A stretch of DNA of 64,000 bases, taken from contig OX336392.1 in assembly GCA_946902985.2 (NCBI GenBank), positions 23,256,982 to 23,320,981 on the forward strand, in the 5' to 3' direction. Both the position numbers and the translations under genes were made by a program. The notes beneath the pieces are model-generated. The model saw only the letters and a list, made by a program, of their open reading frames with translations, was not told the DNA's origin and did no database searches. Of this stretch, positions 53,166 to 64,000 are shown one piece after another. How positions within the stretch are numbered: the first letter of the stretch is position 1; each line of letters begins with the position of its first letter. The stretch is from Meconema thalassinum (taxonomy: Eukaryota > Arthropoda > Insecta > Orthoptera > Tettigoniidae).

Positions 53166-54723
53166 ATTCTACTTATAGCACTGGGCAACTGCACAAAGTT
53201 TCATTGTAATATAGTCATTCCCTGATGAGTGGAGAAATTCATATCTCACGAATTGACGCATGCGCGTTTTATCATTTGTGGATATGATTCAATCAATTTA
53301 GATCAAATTATGCGTTCATCGTACCAGATAAAAGAAAATACAAAATCATTCAGAGATGAGTTAGAAGAATTTATGTTTGACCAATTGGCCTTCGGGTAAT
53401 CTATGCCTATTGGAAAGAAAGATAGCCTATACAGTATACATTGTATACCTATAGGTCTCGACTCAAGTAGCGATCCAATATGCCAAGTTTCACAGAAATC
53501 TTCCGTCACAACTTGAAAGAATTAAGAAGTATGAGTATATACCTGAAGATTTAGACTATGGTAAAGGTCCACTATGACATTAGGCATTGCCCGGATGATT
53601 CAATGGCAAATTAGCTGTATTAGTGGTGGAGAGTTCGAAAGTTTTGTTGAAGTTAATTATATCTGAAGGTTAAGTTTCTTGTAGCCAACATTGTACCAAG
53701 TTTTACTGAGATCTGGTCATTTCATAACAATTGATAGGAATTCGTAAATCAGAATTGACAAGTATATTATATTGTTAAAGAGAAGCTATAGATTTATTTA
53801 CCTGGAGTTAATTTATGATATTTTTCAGTGTTTCGATCATTGAGTAACGAATTATGTGAATCCATGTCTGATGATTCAGCATGTGCGCCATCTATGATTT
53901 AGTTAACGAAATATATCGTCTTTATACAGCCATTCTTATCAATATAGCAACATCGCGCACGAAACTCCATTTTTCGTGTTATATCGATATGAAGGGCTGC
54001 CTATGATTTGCTGATTACAGTAATTTCACCTCTGATCGCTAGGTAGCTCTAGTGTAGCACTTAAACGTCAAGTAATTATGACCCAAGTATAGCAGTCCAT
54101 CATACCAAGTTTCACAGAGATAGGATCATTCCGTAACAGGAATTCATCTCTGAATAATAAATATGCAGACAATCCATAACATTGTTAAATGTAAGTCATG
54201 GAGTCGTGTGCCAATAGAGAGTTGTGATTCAATACGAGAAGCTTCACTTTAATCGTTTGAATAGGATAGAGAATATCAAAACAAATTCTTAAAATTTCAC
54301 TCAACCACCATTTCGAATTTTTGAAAACAACAAAATAAATCATGTTACCAAATTACATTGCGTTCAGATATTTAGATCAGCGGATAAGTACATTTATATT
54401 TCAGTTTTTACGTGATTACCATGTTGTTATACTGTAGTACTTATCAGTTTTTTTTATTGCACTATAATGTCGTCTATCGCCACACAAAATTTCAGTTACA
54501 TTACTACTGTAGTTTCTGAGATATCGAGTACTGATGGAATATTTCGTGCAGCTGCCATGTTGTATTGATGAAGATAATGCAAATTTAAGAGACAAATTTG
54601 GGTTATCCTTAGATGGAGCTATTTTAAACCAAATTTCATTAATACCGGCTCAGTTGACCAAAGCTTATTTAGATGGGGAGAGACGACTAAAGTAGATCTG
54701 ATAGCCCTCTATTTCATATGATA
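53166..54723 (+). repeat. Decayed repeat with recurring 'ACCAAGTTTCACAGAGAT' blocks
   Basis: No gene. CCAAGTTTCACAGAAATCTTCC (about 53480), CCAAGTTTTACTGAGATCTGG (53695) and CCAAGTTTCACAGAGATAGG (54105) recur at irregular spacing, as in 46800-48050, so this is a distant relative of that repeat. Confidence 0.5.
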
Positions 54724-55082
54724 GCTTGCCACGGTGGGTGAGTGGTTATCGTATCGGACTACTAACCCCCAAGCTTGCAGGTTCGCTCCTGGCCGTGGTA
54801 AGTGATTTTTTGAAAGGCAGCAAAAAATACGACACGGATGTCTGTTAAAGAACCCATTTGAGTTTAGTAGGTCGTGTTCATAATGGCAAAATTAATCTCG
54901 GGATTTTCCGCCAACACGAAGTTCCTCATTTCTCTACTAGAAAGCGCTATAGTTTTCAAGGAGCTGAGATATCTAACCTCCTTGACTTGCACAGTGCTTC
55001 AACGAACAACGAAATTCGACTTGCAAGCTACCCTCTGGGTGTCAAATAACATAGCTTGCACCCGGCACCCAATGTCATACTA

Positions 55083-55153
<71 letters not shown>
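54724..55153 (+). repeat. tRNA-derived SINE, copy 2, with (ATT)n tail
   Basis: Second copy of the SINE at 48362. The A- and B-box region is GGTGGGTGAGTGG ... GCAGGTTCGCTCCTGG. The 3' end runs into about 23 ATT units (55083-55153). Confidence 0.78.
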
Positions 55154-55156
<3 letters not shown>

Positions 55157-55580
55157 TTCATATGATGAAAATAGGCTATGAATATATAGAAAATATAGGC
55201 TGATGACCACAATATTCCCAGCAACAAAAATGACCCTAGTCAGTAATGCTCAGCTATTAACTGGTGAATACGATTGTGTAAACTGTGCCCTTGACTTGCG
55301 GTTGAGGGTGGGCAATTACCGCCGGAAGCGGACTAATAGCACTACAGGGGCGCGGATGGTTGGGGACATCAGCAGGTACACCATTAATTTAGCGATATAT
55401 TGATGATCGATATGGTTTCTCGACTAGCTAATTAGCGTGAAAGCTGAATTTGTCATTTCATTCCTAGTAACATACCTAAAAGTACATCCGTGGGTCAGAA
55501 TGCTGTTGCTATTGGAGGTGGAACATCGAGGTTATTTGCTCCTAATTACAAGGATTATATTATCACATCAACAGAATTGC

Positions 55581-55611
<31 letters not shown>

Positions 55612-56088
55612 TATTGGACCCATGCGAAAACTCTCGCGTGTAATGTGGTCTTGACGCGACGCAGTTCAGGTAGGAGCAATCGTCGAAATTATTTGTTTAA
55701 ACGTACTTTATAAACATAATATACAGTATATATCCGTTGATTTTTTCAAGTAATTCAAGAAATTTTCTGTACTATTGAGACAATTTGTAAGATTTTGGTA
55801 CAAACCACACCTTCTAAATCCCTCTGGGTAGTGAGCTTGCGTTTTTTGAAACATACACCTTAGCGTTTGATAAACCGGTATACTGTATGTAGATGTTAGT
55901 TGTTTTACGTTCTTTTAACTACTGTGGATTTTAGTGTTCCATAGTGCCGGAATTTTGCCACGAAGGGGATCTTTAACGTGACAGTAAATCTATTCAGAAT
56001 TACTACAAATGCAACTACCAATATAGTGCAACAACTCGAAATATAATCCTTGTAGGGTGGAAGGCGAGTCGAAGTACTTCACAGTTAT
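55154..56088. other. Non-coding stretch with a (TAA)n tract
   Basis: No gene recognised. (TAA)n at 55579-55610. Nothing else stands out. Confidence 0.4.
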
Positions 56089-56300
56089 AAAAGCGGCTTC
56101 GTAGCATGCTGAACTGCCGTGCCTAACATAGCGGGTTCAAACCCGGCTGAAGTCGTCGGATTTTTTATGAGCGTTAAAATCTTTCAGTATGCCTTCCTTC
56201 GGACGCAAAGTAAAGCTGGCGGTCCCATGTCATAGATTTATGGCATGCAAAAGATCCTTCCACAGACTAAACTTGTGTAAAGCCAAATTTCTAGGTTAGA
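56089..56300 (+). repeat. Probable tRNA-derived SINE
   Basis: AGCGGGTTCAAACCCGGC is a strong B box with flanking pairing. A GGCTTCGTAGCATGCTGAAC stretch upstream is a weak A box. The following CTTCCTTCGGACGCAAAGTAAAGC resembles SINE bodies. Only one copy is in the window. Confidence 0.5.
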
Positions 56301-56754
56301 TTTCGTTGGAACGCTCTATAAAAGTTCCAATGTTCACCACTAGGTATCACTGACATCTGACAGCGAAAGTTGGAACTACTTGAAATTGTAGCTCACCCTA
56401 GGGGTGTCCGCTTGAAGCAGCAGAACATGTCCTCGGACACTCCTGGCACTAAAAGCCACACGATTAATAATAAATAATTAACTGTCATAAATATTTAATT
56501 AAACCCGCTTAGTCAATATTCGTTTAAAACAAAACTTTAGGAATTGTTGGCCATATTTCGAGGTATCAATGATCTCTTCATCAGCAATTAAGACCTTGAA
56601 ATAAATATTTCCTATAAACTAAACTACGAGTATTTCTATTTGCTAAAACATACATTCAATCAATTTTGAGTCTGAATTATAGAAAACAAAAACGAAAAAA
56701 AAAATGAATGATGAATTAAATTGAGATGCTTATTTTCTTCCGTAACCGCAAAAC

Positions 56755-57240
56755 AAAACCCACATGGTCTAAAGAAACTGAAAAAGACCTACTAGAGTTA
56801 AAAATTACAGACAATTCGAAACGCTAACATAATTACTAAAGACAAGGTTCAATGACAAATCTACACTAAAATTCAAACCCATCATCTTCGAAGAACACAG
56901 GAAAAGAATATCAGAAAGAATAAAGAGATACCTCAAGTAACACGAACGACACAGCCGGCTGGGACAAAAAGATAAATCCACTGTTGCAGCACACTCTCTA
57001 CTCGTAGGTCACGACATAAGATATGGAGACACCGAAGTTCTGTCCACCACGGTGTCTTATCATGCCAGGCTACAAAGGGAGGCCAATGAAATCCTGAAGC
57101 ATACTAACAGCTTCAATCTTATGGAGGAAGCAGAACGTGTGCACTGAGCTTGGCTTCCAGTCCTTAATCCCCTCAAGCCTGCCCTCATTGACCGTCGTAG
57201 ACGAGAAGATGCAACAGAAGAGCAGCCCTGTCCTTGATGC
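56755..57240 (+). pseudogene. Penelope-like element relic (GIY-YIG endonuclease end)
   Basis: From about 56964 the frame reads RLGQKDKSTVAAHSLLVGHD, then a YHARLQREANEILKH segment and MEEAERVH before a stop near 57147. The A-HS..GH..R and REA-EI spacing is that of the C-terminal GIY-YIG endonuclease part of Penelope-like retroelements. Upstream text (KETEKDLLELKITDNS, RYLK) is broken by stops. The reverse transcriptase is missing. A further basic tail (DRRRREDATEEQP) follows in the same frame. Confidence 0.6.
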
Positions 57241-57421
57241 ATTACTTTTATGTGATACGCCGTTGCTATGGTAGCCTCTATGTGTGGGTTGTTGACTATT
57301 TATATATCTTCTGTTTACTTGTTTTACCTCGCTTAATATAACCTGTGAACATGTCCTTAGAACACGGCCTATAAGCCCGAGAAACAGACATTCCTATTTT
57401 AATTTCTATTGATTCGCATAA

Positions 57422-58107
57422 TCACTGATTGTCCTTGTTTTTTTGTACAGATTTCCAATTGGTCTTAGTGATCGCATGCATGTCCACACAGTTGACACTT
57501 GCATGTACTTGAAGGCTCTTGATACGTCTTGTTGTGACAAATGATGTGATGGAAGCTGTGTACTGCCATTCTTGTATAGACGTGACGCATTTCAAAGTTT
57601 GCTTTGTCCATGATCGATCAATCATGGCGCCAGATGCAAAAAAAAGCTCCGGATATACGTCTTCTAGCTTTTAGATGACCGTTGAAAATAGGTTCTCTGA
57701 TGCATTTGTGTCCTAAGATCTTCTATGAGGAAGGATTCTCTTGCCTGGAGATAAACTAATCTGGATCTAGTTGTCTTTGAAACTTTCTTAATGTTTACTG
57801 CTTTTACTCTTTCTAATGTGGAGATGTTTTTCATTGAAAGATACGTCCAGATAATTTCTAAGCCATGCGTCAATATTGCCAGTATTTTTGCTTTAAATAG
57901 AGACATTGCTGTCTCTAATCTGAGAGATCTTATATAACTTATTCCATGCATAGCCATTATTGCATGTGTAGCTTTTTCTATTACATGTTTTGTGAAACAC
58001 TTTGCGGTTGTTTGAAATGTGACTCCCAGATGCTTGAAATCTGGAGTGATCTTTAGTTGCTGTCCTTGTATGTAGATTTTTGCTGTTGCAGGAAATGATT
58101 GATTCAA
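57422..58107 (-). pseudogene. LINE ORF2 3' part with C-terminal zinc-knuckle-like end
   Basis: The minus frame 58107-57664 has the post-RT motifs KITPDFKHLGVTFQTTAKCF, LRLETAMSLFKAKILAILTH, GLEIIWTYLSMKN and SRLVYLQARESFLIEDLR. In another frame about 57535-57470 reads CKCQLCGHACDH, a C-x-C-x2-C-x3-C type end known in LINE ORF2 tails. Frameshifts separate the parts, so it is dead. At 58107 it stops abruptly against an oppositely oriented LINE. Confidence 0.8.
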
Positions 58108-58119
58108 CGTACCCCAAAG

Positions 58120-58467
58120 AGGGTAAAACGAAAGAAGAAAGATGGAGAGGCTTTTTGACTGTGCCAGGAAAAGAAGAATAGCTTCTTATGGTCATGTGGC
58201 AAGATTGCCTCCGAACAGGCTGACCAACCGTCCTTCACCTTCTGGCGAAACAAGAAGATCCGTACCACTTGGCTGACTGAAGCTGAGAAGGATATCAAAC
58301 AAATGGGACTAACAGACCTACAAGACAGACAAACTGTGAGGCATATTCTCAAGGAAGTCCGTGGTTTTCAGGCCAAGCCTCTAAAGGAAGGCAGCGCCTG
58401 GTTGGAGGAAAGAAAACGAATACACCGGGAAAAGATGGGTCATTACTGGGCAAAAATCAAAATCTAA
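58120..58467 (+). pseudogene. LINE ORF2 C-terminal fragment (plus strand)
   Basis: Reads RKRRIASYGHVARLPPNRLT up to about 58230, then after a one-base shift FWRNKKIRTTWLTEAEKDIK, a DLQDRQTVRHILKEVRGFQ part and EERKRIHREKMGHYWAKIKI before a TAA at about 58467. This is the C-terminal tail of a LINE ORF2 ('GHv.R....RLT... WL.E.EKD.. ... EER...H...M..YW'). It belongs to a different family from the minus-strand neighbour. Confidence 0.75.
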
Positions 58468-58599
58468 CAGTTGAATAAGTGTGGTCCCCAGTAGGCCCAT
58501 CCGAAATTAGAAGAGGAAGATGAAGAATACGAAGACGAAGGCGAAGAAGAAAAAGAGTGAATTGTTGATGTAAAAAGCAGAGTATTGTTAGAAAAGTTT

Positions 58600-58985
58600 T
58601 GTATACTGTGAACACTCAGCCTCGAGAGGAAAAATCTGTGAAGGGGCGGGTTGAATTCCCACCTCAGGCATCCTAGAAGTGGACTTCCGTGGTATCCCAC
58701 TTCTATTCCAGGAGAATGCCGGATTGGTTCCTAAACTTAGGCCATGGCCGCCTCCTTTCCAATCCTCATCTAAATTACAATTACACACACTAATACAGAC
58801 ACTACAATACCACACGTTCTCCGATAAATTCCAAACACACCTAAGTACACGGGGATACGTGACCACAATGTCGCAAAATGAAATAACGACAACAGCAATA
58901 AAGATGTCGCGGTACGATCAGATCAAGGAAGGACATCTACTATCAATCATGTCGTTTCCCAGGGGGCGAAGATGTTGAAACGCTG
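58600..58985. repeat. Probable short interspersed repeat
   Basis: GGGCGGGTTGAATTCCCACC is a weak B-box-like text. It is followed by GTGGACTTCCGTGGTATCCC and GAATGCCGGATTGGTTCCTA with CCATGGCCGCCTCCTTTCC, the style of insect SINE bodies. Only a single copy is in the window, so identity is uncertain. Confidence 0.35.
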
Positions 58986-59159
58986 GGCCATTAATAATGT
59001 ATAGAATTATTAATGTGAAATTGAGTTTTGTTTGTGCAAACTGTAATGTAGCCTAGTCCTAGTGTAATTAACATCAAAATGTTGTAATGTTTCTACATTT
59101 TAAATTAATGACACATTTATGTGGTTGTGAAAGAGAGGGCCGAGTGCCCTTAATTTGCC

Positions 59160-59325
59160 ACTCAAATAAAAAATACAAAAATAAAAAGTAAATGAATAAA
59201 TAAATGAATAGATAAATAAATGAATAAAGAAATAATTGAATAAATGAATAACTAATTAACTAAATAAATAAATCAATAAATAAATAAATAAATAAATAAA
59301 TAAGTAAATAGATAGATAAACAAGA
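59160..59325 (+). repeat. (AAAT)n / AATGAATA low-complexity tract
   Basis: Degenerate AAATAAATGAAT tetranucleotide repeats. Confidence 0.9.
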
Positions 59326-59334
59326 AGCTCCGTG

Positions 59335-60403
59335 ACGAACTAAAGAGCCTACTTTTCATAAAATTTAAGATTCACGCCTATAATTAATCTATATGGATCT
59401 ATCTAGAATAGTGACGAAATTAAGTTGGTAATATCGAAATTTCCAATTAGTTCGAAATACTGTAGCCTATACCTTGCATAATGTAGCCTAATAGAGAACT
59501 AGAGTTGGCAGCCCTGGTGACTGAATATATTCTTAGTTCCATCTCTTGAGGTACAGAATACATAATTTGGTTGAAGTCCAATGGATAGCATGTACGTTAC
59601 ATGCAGTTAAACATTGGATCTAACAGCGTGCGTAAAATCATGTTGGAAACAATGACATACATGTATTGGTCAGAAATAATCTGAAATAATATGATCTATT
59701 GTTGTGTCAATTTTGAATGAAATCCATTCGTTAGTATAGAAGTTACATGCATTTTGAAATTGGACCTCTCAGCAGGCTTAGAATCATGTTGGTAGCACTG
59801 ACGAATATAACTTACTCCAAATTAATATACATTGTCAGGTACTATACGTGTGCATAGTTTAAAGCTGTCGGCTTGCATACTTTCTGATATATGGGTATTT
59901 GGATTTAAAAAATGAGAGCATTTATTAACAGTTGGCAGCCCTGGCGGCTCTTAAGAATACGCTCAGTCATATCTGTTTATGTACACATAGCACATACGGA
60001 ATTTCGTTGAAATCCAATTGATAGTAAAGAAGTTACATGCATTTAAAATTTGGATCTATCAGCAGGCTTATAATCATTTTGGCAACACTGCTATGTATGG
60101 CCTCCTGGAAATTAAACTGCAATATTATTATCTATACGTGTGCCAATTTTGAAATAGCTCCCATTCATACTTTCCAAGATATCCAACATCTTTACTCCTA
60201 CCAAATTTTGTTTCGATTGCTGCAGCCGTTTAGGAGTTGATAGGGGGGGACACACACACACAGCCAGCCAGACAGACAGACAGACAGAATTACAGACAGA
60301 CAGACAGACAGACAGACAGAAGGACAGACAGACAGACACACTTTTGCCCGATCTCATAAGACTACTTTTTCCTCATTTTTGCAAAATGTGATAAGTAGGC
60401 TAA
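59335..60403 (+). mobile_element. Hairpin-ended element (family H, copy 2)
   Basis: Starts CTCCGTGACGAACTAAAGAG and follows the same text as 60628 on (ATCTATATGGATCTATCTAG, AGTTGGCAGCCCTGGTGACT). It ends with GTTTCGATTGCTGCAGCCGT, a G7 run, an ACAG microsatellite (60262-60340), CCGATCTCATAAGACTAC, and the stem-loop AGACTACTTTTTC...GTGATAAGTAGGCTAA at 60403. Internal blocks of about 240 bp (ATCAGCAGGCTTAGAATCAT, GTTACATGCATTT) recur. It is non-coding. Confidence 0.65.
60262..60340 (+). repeat. (ACAG)n microsatellite
   Basis: Tandem CAGACAGA units inside family H copy 2. Confidence 0.92.
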
Positions 60404-60627
60404 TAAATGAATAGAGAAATAAATGAATAGAGAAATAAATGAATAAATAATTAAATAAATCAATATATAATCAAATGAAAATTAAACAAATAAATCTCTA
60501 CACTATAAAGCACGAAGTCCCCGATTTTTGGATGTCACGGGTGATCCCGAGAAACATTCAATAGATTTTGAAGTGGTTTTCACCTTACTGTAAAGAATGT
60601 CACGAGCAAGGATTCTGTAGAGCAAGA
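60404..60627 (+). repeat. AAAT-rich spacer and older repeat interrupted by family H copy 3
   Basis: 60404-60480 is AATGAATA-rich. 60520-60627 (GATTTTTGGATGTCACGGG, GAAGTGGTTTTCACCTTACT, GATTCTGTAGAGCAAGAA) matches the text around both borders of the giant foldback element and continues after copy 3 at 61866. Confidence 0.6.
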
Positions 60628-61865
60628 AGTTCCGTGACGAACTAAAAAGTCTACTTTTCTTAAAATTTAAGATTCATGCCAATTATTAATCTATATGGAT
60701 CTATCTAGAATAATGAAAAAAATTAGTTGGTAATATCGAAATTTCTAATTAGTTCGAAATACTGTATACCTGGCATAATGTAGCCAAATAGAGCACTTCA
60801 GTTGGCAGCCCTGGTGACTGAATATATTCTTAGTTCCATCTCTAAGGTACAGAATACAAAATTTGGTTGAAGTTCAATGTATAGCGGACGTTACATGCAG
60901 TTAGACATTGGATCTAACAGCGCGCGTAAAATTATGTTGGCAAAAATGTCAAGCATGAATTGGTAAGAAATAATCTGAAATAATATGATCTATTGTTGTG
61001 CCAATTTTGAATGAAATCCATTAGTTAATATAGAAGTTAGAAGCATTTCAAAATTGGACCTATCAGCAGGCTTAGAATCATGTTGGCAGCACTGACGTAA
61101 ATTAGTTACTCCAAATTAATCTAGAATGCCAGGTGCTATACGTGTGCAAAGTTTAGAGTTATGCATACTTTCTGAAATATTGATATTAGGGCAACAAAAA
61201 TAGAGACAGCATTTATTAAGAGTTGGCAGCCCTGGTAGCTCTTAAGAATACGCAGTCATATCTGTTATGGCACACATAGCACATTCGAAATTTGGTTGAA
61301 ATCCAAGTAATAGTGTAGAAGTCACATGTATTTAAAGTTGGGCCTCTCAGAAGGTTTAGAATCATGTTGGTAGCACTGACGTATATAAGTTACTCCAAAT
61401 TAATATATAATTTCAGGTACTATACGTGTGCATAGTTTAAAGCTATTGGCTTGCATACTTTCTGATATATTGGTATTTGGATAAAATACATTGAGAGCAT
61501 TCGTTAACATTTGGCAGCCCTGGTGGCTCTTGAAAATACCCTCAGTCATATCTTTTTATGTACACATAGTACATACGAAATTTGGTTGAATTCCAATTGA
61601 TAGTGTAGAAGTAATATGCATTTAAAAATTGGACCTATCAGCAGGCTTATATTCATTTTGGCAACACTGCATTGAGATATTCAAGTATAGATCATTACTC
61701 CTACCAAATTTTGTTTCGATTGCTGCAGCCGTTTTGGAGGTCATGGGGGGGGGGGGGGGGTGAGGGGAACACACACACAGCCAGACAGACAGACACACAT
61801 TTGCCCGGATCGATCTCATAAGGCTACTTTTTCCTCAATTTTGCAAAATGTGAAAAGTAGGCTAA
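60628..61865 (+). mobile_element. Hairpin-ended element (family H, copy 3)
   Basis: Starts TTCCGTGACGAACTAAAAAG and runs parallel to copy 2. It ends with GTTTCGATTGCTGCAGCCGT, a run of seventeen G, a CAGACAGA tract and the stem-loop AGGCTACTTTTTCC...GTGAAAAGTAGGCTAA at 61865. It interrupts an older repeat whose uninterrupted relative is at about 46255-46320, which dates it as a real insertion. Confidence 0.65.
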
Positions 61866-62211
61866 AAATATTCACTCACGACCAAAGGAAGCCGAGCAGT
61901 AACGATTTCAGTGAATCAAGTAGAAGAAAAACCTGCTGTCCTTGCGCCTTTTTAGCTTACGCTGGGTAAACCGTTAAGAATAGCTAAAAACTATGTGTGC
62001 AAGATATGTTCTACAAAATAGTCCCGGACAACATTACCCACTTTAAGTGTTTTTACGTTTTCATTTCTACCAATAATCTCTATTCAGTGGAAATTTAAAT
62101 TACTCGCTTCGGAGTGAGTTTACGAGCTAGCAAGTGAGCCTATCACCCCAGCCTCGAAACAGCATTAAACTGTCGAGTCGTGTCGAGTTAAGACTTCAGA
62201 GAAGAGTATAT
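61866..62211 (+). repeat. Continuation of the older repeat (relative of 46300-46640)
   Basis: AAAGGAAGCCGAGCAGTAACGATTTCAG (in part), CTTACGCTGGGTAAACCGTT and GTCGAGTTAAGACTTCAGAG match 46310-46620. It is interrupted at AAGAGT by a MITE and resumes near 62750 (GTATGTGTTTGGAATTTCGC versus 46621). Confidence 0.65.
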
Positions 62212-62743
62212 GTGGTTTATTGGGTTTCACAGCCAGTGAATTAAAACTCAGCAATATTGCGAGGTTTCTTGAGGGGGTTTCGCCTAGGACACCAAGCTGG
62301 CTCATCAGCGGGCTCTTGGTGTCCCCGCCTGGAAGCTCACAGGAGTAGCGAACTGCGTGTTACCTCTGTTTTATGAAGCACACCTCTGCCTTTTTACTGT
62401 GAGACCTAAAAGTCAAGCAGCCATAACTTCCCTATGAAGGCTTCCAGAAAGATGGTATATTGGCTTTCACGGTCAGTGAATTAAAACTCAGCAATTTTGC
62501 TAGGTTTGTGCCGTGTCTTGTGTGGGGTTTCGCCTAGGACACCAAGCTGGCTCATCAGTGGACTCTTGATGTCCCCCCGCAGTAAAGAGGCACTGGTTCA
62601 CTTCATAAAAGGGAGGTAGCGCGCAGTTCGCTACTCCTGTGGGTGTCCAGGCGGGGACACCTGGAGCTCGCCGATGAGCCAGCTTGGTGTCCTAGGCGAT
62701 ACCCCACACAAGACACGGCAGAAACCTAGCAAAATTGCTGAGT
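62212..62743. mobile_element. Foldback MITE, copy 2 (compound)
   Basis: Contains two forward copies of the left half seen at 52811 (62240-62330 and 62470-62575) and one inverted half (62645-62743). Halves share CAGTGAATTAAAACTCAGCAA and TTTCGCCTAGGACACCAAGC. AAGAGT at 62206-62211 and 62744-62749 is a probable 6-bp target duplication, and the empty site is present at 46615-46625. No coding potential. Confidence 0.7.
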
Positions 62744-62860
62744 TTTAAGAGTGTATGTGTTTGGAATTTCGCGGTTCATCTCGCCTTTTCTGAATTGCGT
62801 CTGGTACCTGCCGTCCGTCCGTCTTTTTTAGATACCGGGTGAAGACGGGGTGGGTTGCTA

Positions 62861-62895
62861 ATAATTATAAAATAAATAAATAAATAAATAAATAA
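62861..62895 (+). repeat. (AAAT)n microsatellite
   Basis: Uninterrupted AAAT units. Confidence 0.9.
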
Positions 62896-63073
62896 ATTTG
62901 TTCTGAAGAAACATTCACCAGCACTGACTGGGCAATGGATTGGTTTTCTTGCCTACTTGTACGCTCAGCAATTGGAAGTGGTGCCAGAGAATCTTACTCT
63001 TGTTGACAAGTACTCTATTTTTCGTGCTCTTAAATGCATGGACTTTCCATGCATGAATGGAATAAACTTTTAA
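62896..63073 (+). other. Short unrecognised open frame, possible exon or protein relic
   Basis: A frame of about 58 codons without a start, ending in TAA at 63073. It reads KFVLKKHSPALTGQWIGFLA, then a YLYAQQLEVVPENLTLVDKY part and FRALKCMDFPCMNGINF. Composition looks protein-like rather than repeat-derived. I do not recognise a family. It could be the tail of a transposon protein or a host exon fragment. Single copy here. Confidence 0.25.
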
Positions 63074-63569
63074 TCGTCTCGTGGTTATGTAATTGTAGCA
63101 AGGAAAGTGATGTTCAAATGGGAGTAACTTTAAACATTTTCTTTTTTTTTTCTATCGTAATGGTGCATTATGGGTAGCATAGTTCACCAGTCGAATCGAT
63201 AGACGTCACGTGCAGTATGGGGTCTCGCGAGACCTATATTGAGAGAGAGAGAAAAAGGGTGGGGGGTAGCTAATCTACTTAGCAGGACTTACCAGGACAT
63301 ATCATTGTGACGTGATTCATGGTCCATCTACAATGTTGGTTGGCCTTATTTACCGAGTACTTAGCTCGAGCTCTCTATGCCAGATAATTAGAAAAAGTAG
63401 AATGGCGCATTCCCTTGAGGCATAAACAGGCTTTCGTATGCTTTTACTTCTTCCCACGAATTCGCTCTCTCGTGTTTAAAGTGGAACTGAGACATGAGAT
63501 GGTAAGAAGTAGACTATGTGAAGGGTAAGTCTTAACTGAATATCGCCATAATAATAATGATATGATTTT
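63074..63569. other. Non-coding stretch
   Basis: No gene recognised. Contains a short GA tract at 63240-63260. Confidence 0.4.
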
Positions 63570-64000
63570 GCTATAGGATGTCCCCTATCTCCGTATTTAC
63601 TGTATCTAATGTGTTAATTGAAGAAGCTATTAAGAACACGAAAGAGAATACAAAGGGAATAAAAGCAAATGGGTTGTATCAGATTTGCTGATTACATCGT
63701 AATAGTTGCATACTCCGAAAAAGAAATGAATAAAATGCTGCAGGTCCTATCAGACGCACTTAAACTTTGGGAATTAAAGGTGAACAAACGGAAAACGAAA
63801 GTAATGGTAGTTCGGAAAAATATGGAAGATATTAAAACCAATATAAACATTTATGACTTGAGAATTGAACAAGTTAAACAATTTTGTTATCTCGGTAGTG
63901 AAGACAATAGATGCTTAATGGAAGTGAAGAGAAGGATTGCATTGGCAAAACAGGCATTTATGACTAAGACAATTATTTTATCCAGCAAACATATGAATAT
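63570..64000 (+). pseudogene. LINE reverse-transcriptase fragment, runs off the window
   Basis: Begins GCPLSPYLLYLM, shifts frame once (about 63618), then reads EEAIKNTKENTKGIKANGL followed by FADYIVIVAYSEKEMNKML, LKLWELKVNKRKTKVMV and QVKQFCYLGS. The catalytic Y/FADD is FADY, losing the second Asp, so it is inactive. The CYLGS motif and following KRRIALAKQAF are typical of LINE ORF2 after the palm domain. Continues past 64000. Confidence 0.82.

Overview
The window looks like repeat-rich arthropod (most likely insect) nuclear DNA: AT-rich, dense in microsatellites, tRNA-derived SINEs, LINE and Penelope-like relics, a hAT transposon and two full-length Ty3/Gypsy elements. I found no convincing host protein-coding gene. 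The order of insect is not decided by anything I can read.

Layout. 1-971 holds a decayed LINE 3' end (minus strand) and a stretch of older repeat. 978-46239 is one giant inverted-repeat (foldback) element with a 6-bp target duplication GATGCG (972-977 / 46240-46245). Without later insertions it is about 14.6 kb: two arms of about 7.3 kb around a loop of about 50 bp near 8268. Each arm carries a FLYWCH-type zinc-finger gene, a tRNA-Leu(UAA) gene, a tRNA-like SINE head and several minisatellites. The right arm is split at 9055/39742 by nested retroelements.

Nesting. Gypsy A (9056-39737, minus strand, LTRs about 3.7 kb, gag and pol in different frames) sits in an AT-dinucleotide tract of the right arm. 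Its 5' LTR (the right-hand one) was then hit twice: by a hAT transposon (21711-24492, 8-bp duplication GTGATTAT, spliced transposase) and by Gypsy B (24633-38950, plus strand, LTRs about 4.1 kb, one intact 1899-codon gag-pol, 4-bp duplication ACGT). LTR-to-LTR differences seen by eye are about a dozen substitutions for A and about five for B, which fits B being younger.

46246-64000 is a mosaic of non-autonomous repeats. One family (48746-52195, 59335-60403, 60628-61865) shares a 5' end and a 3' terminal hairpin ending in CTAA. One member carries about eight tandem 293-bp units plus a GT-rich tract. The rest is SINEs, foldback MITEs with 6-bp duplications, a Penelope-like GIY-YIG relic, two LINE fragments meeting head to head near 58107, and a LINE reverse-transcriptase fragment running off the right edge.

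The main candidate for something undescribed is the giant palindromic element carrying a FLYWCH gene and a tRNA gene in both arms. Also notable are the A-run at the gag-pol junctions, a primer-binding-site-like motif lying inside the Gypsy B LTR, and the hairpin-ended satellite-bearing family.
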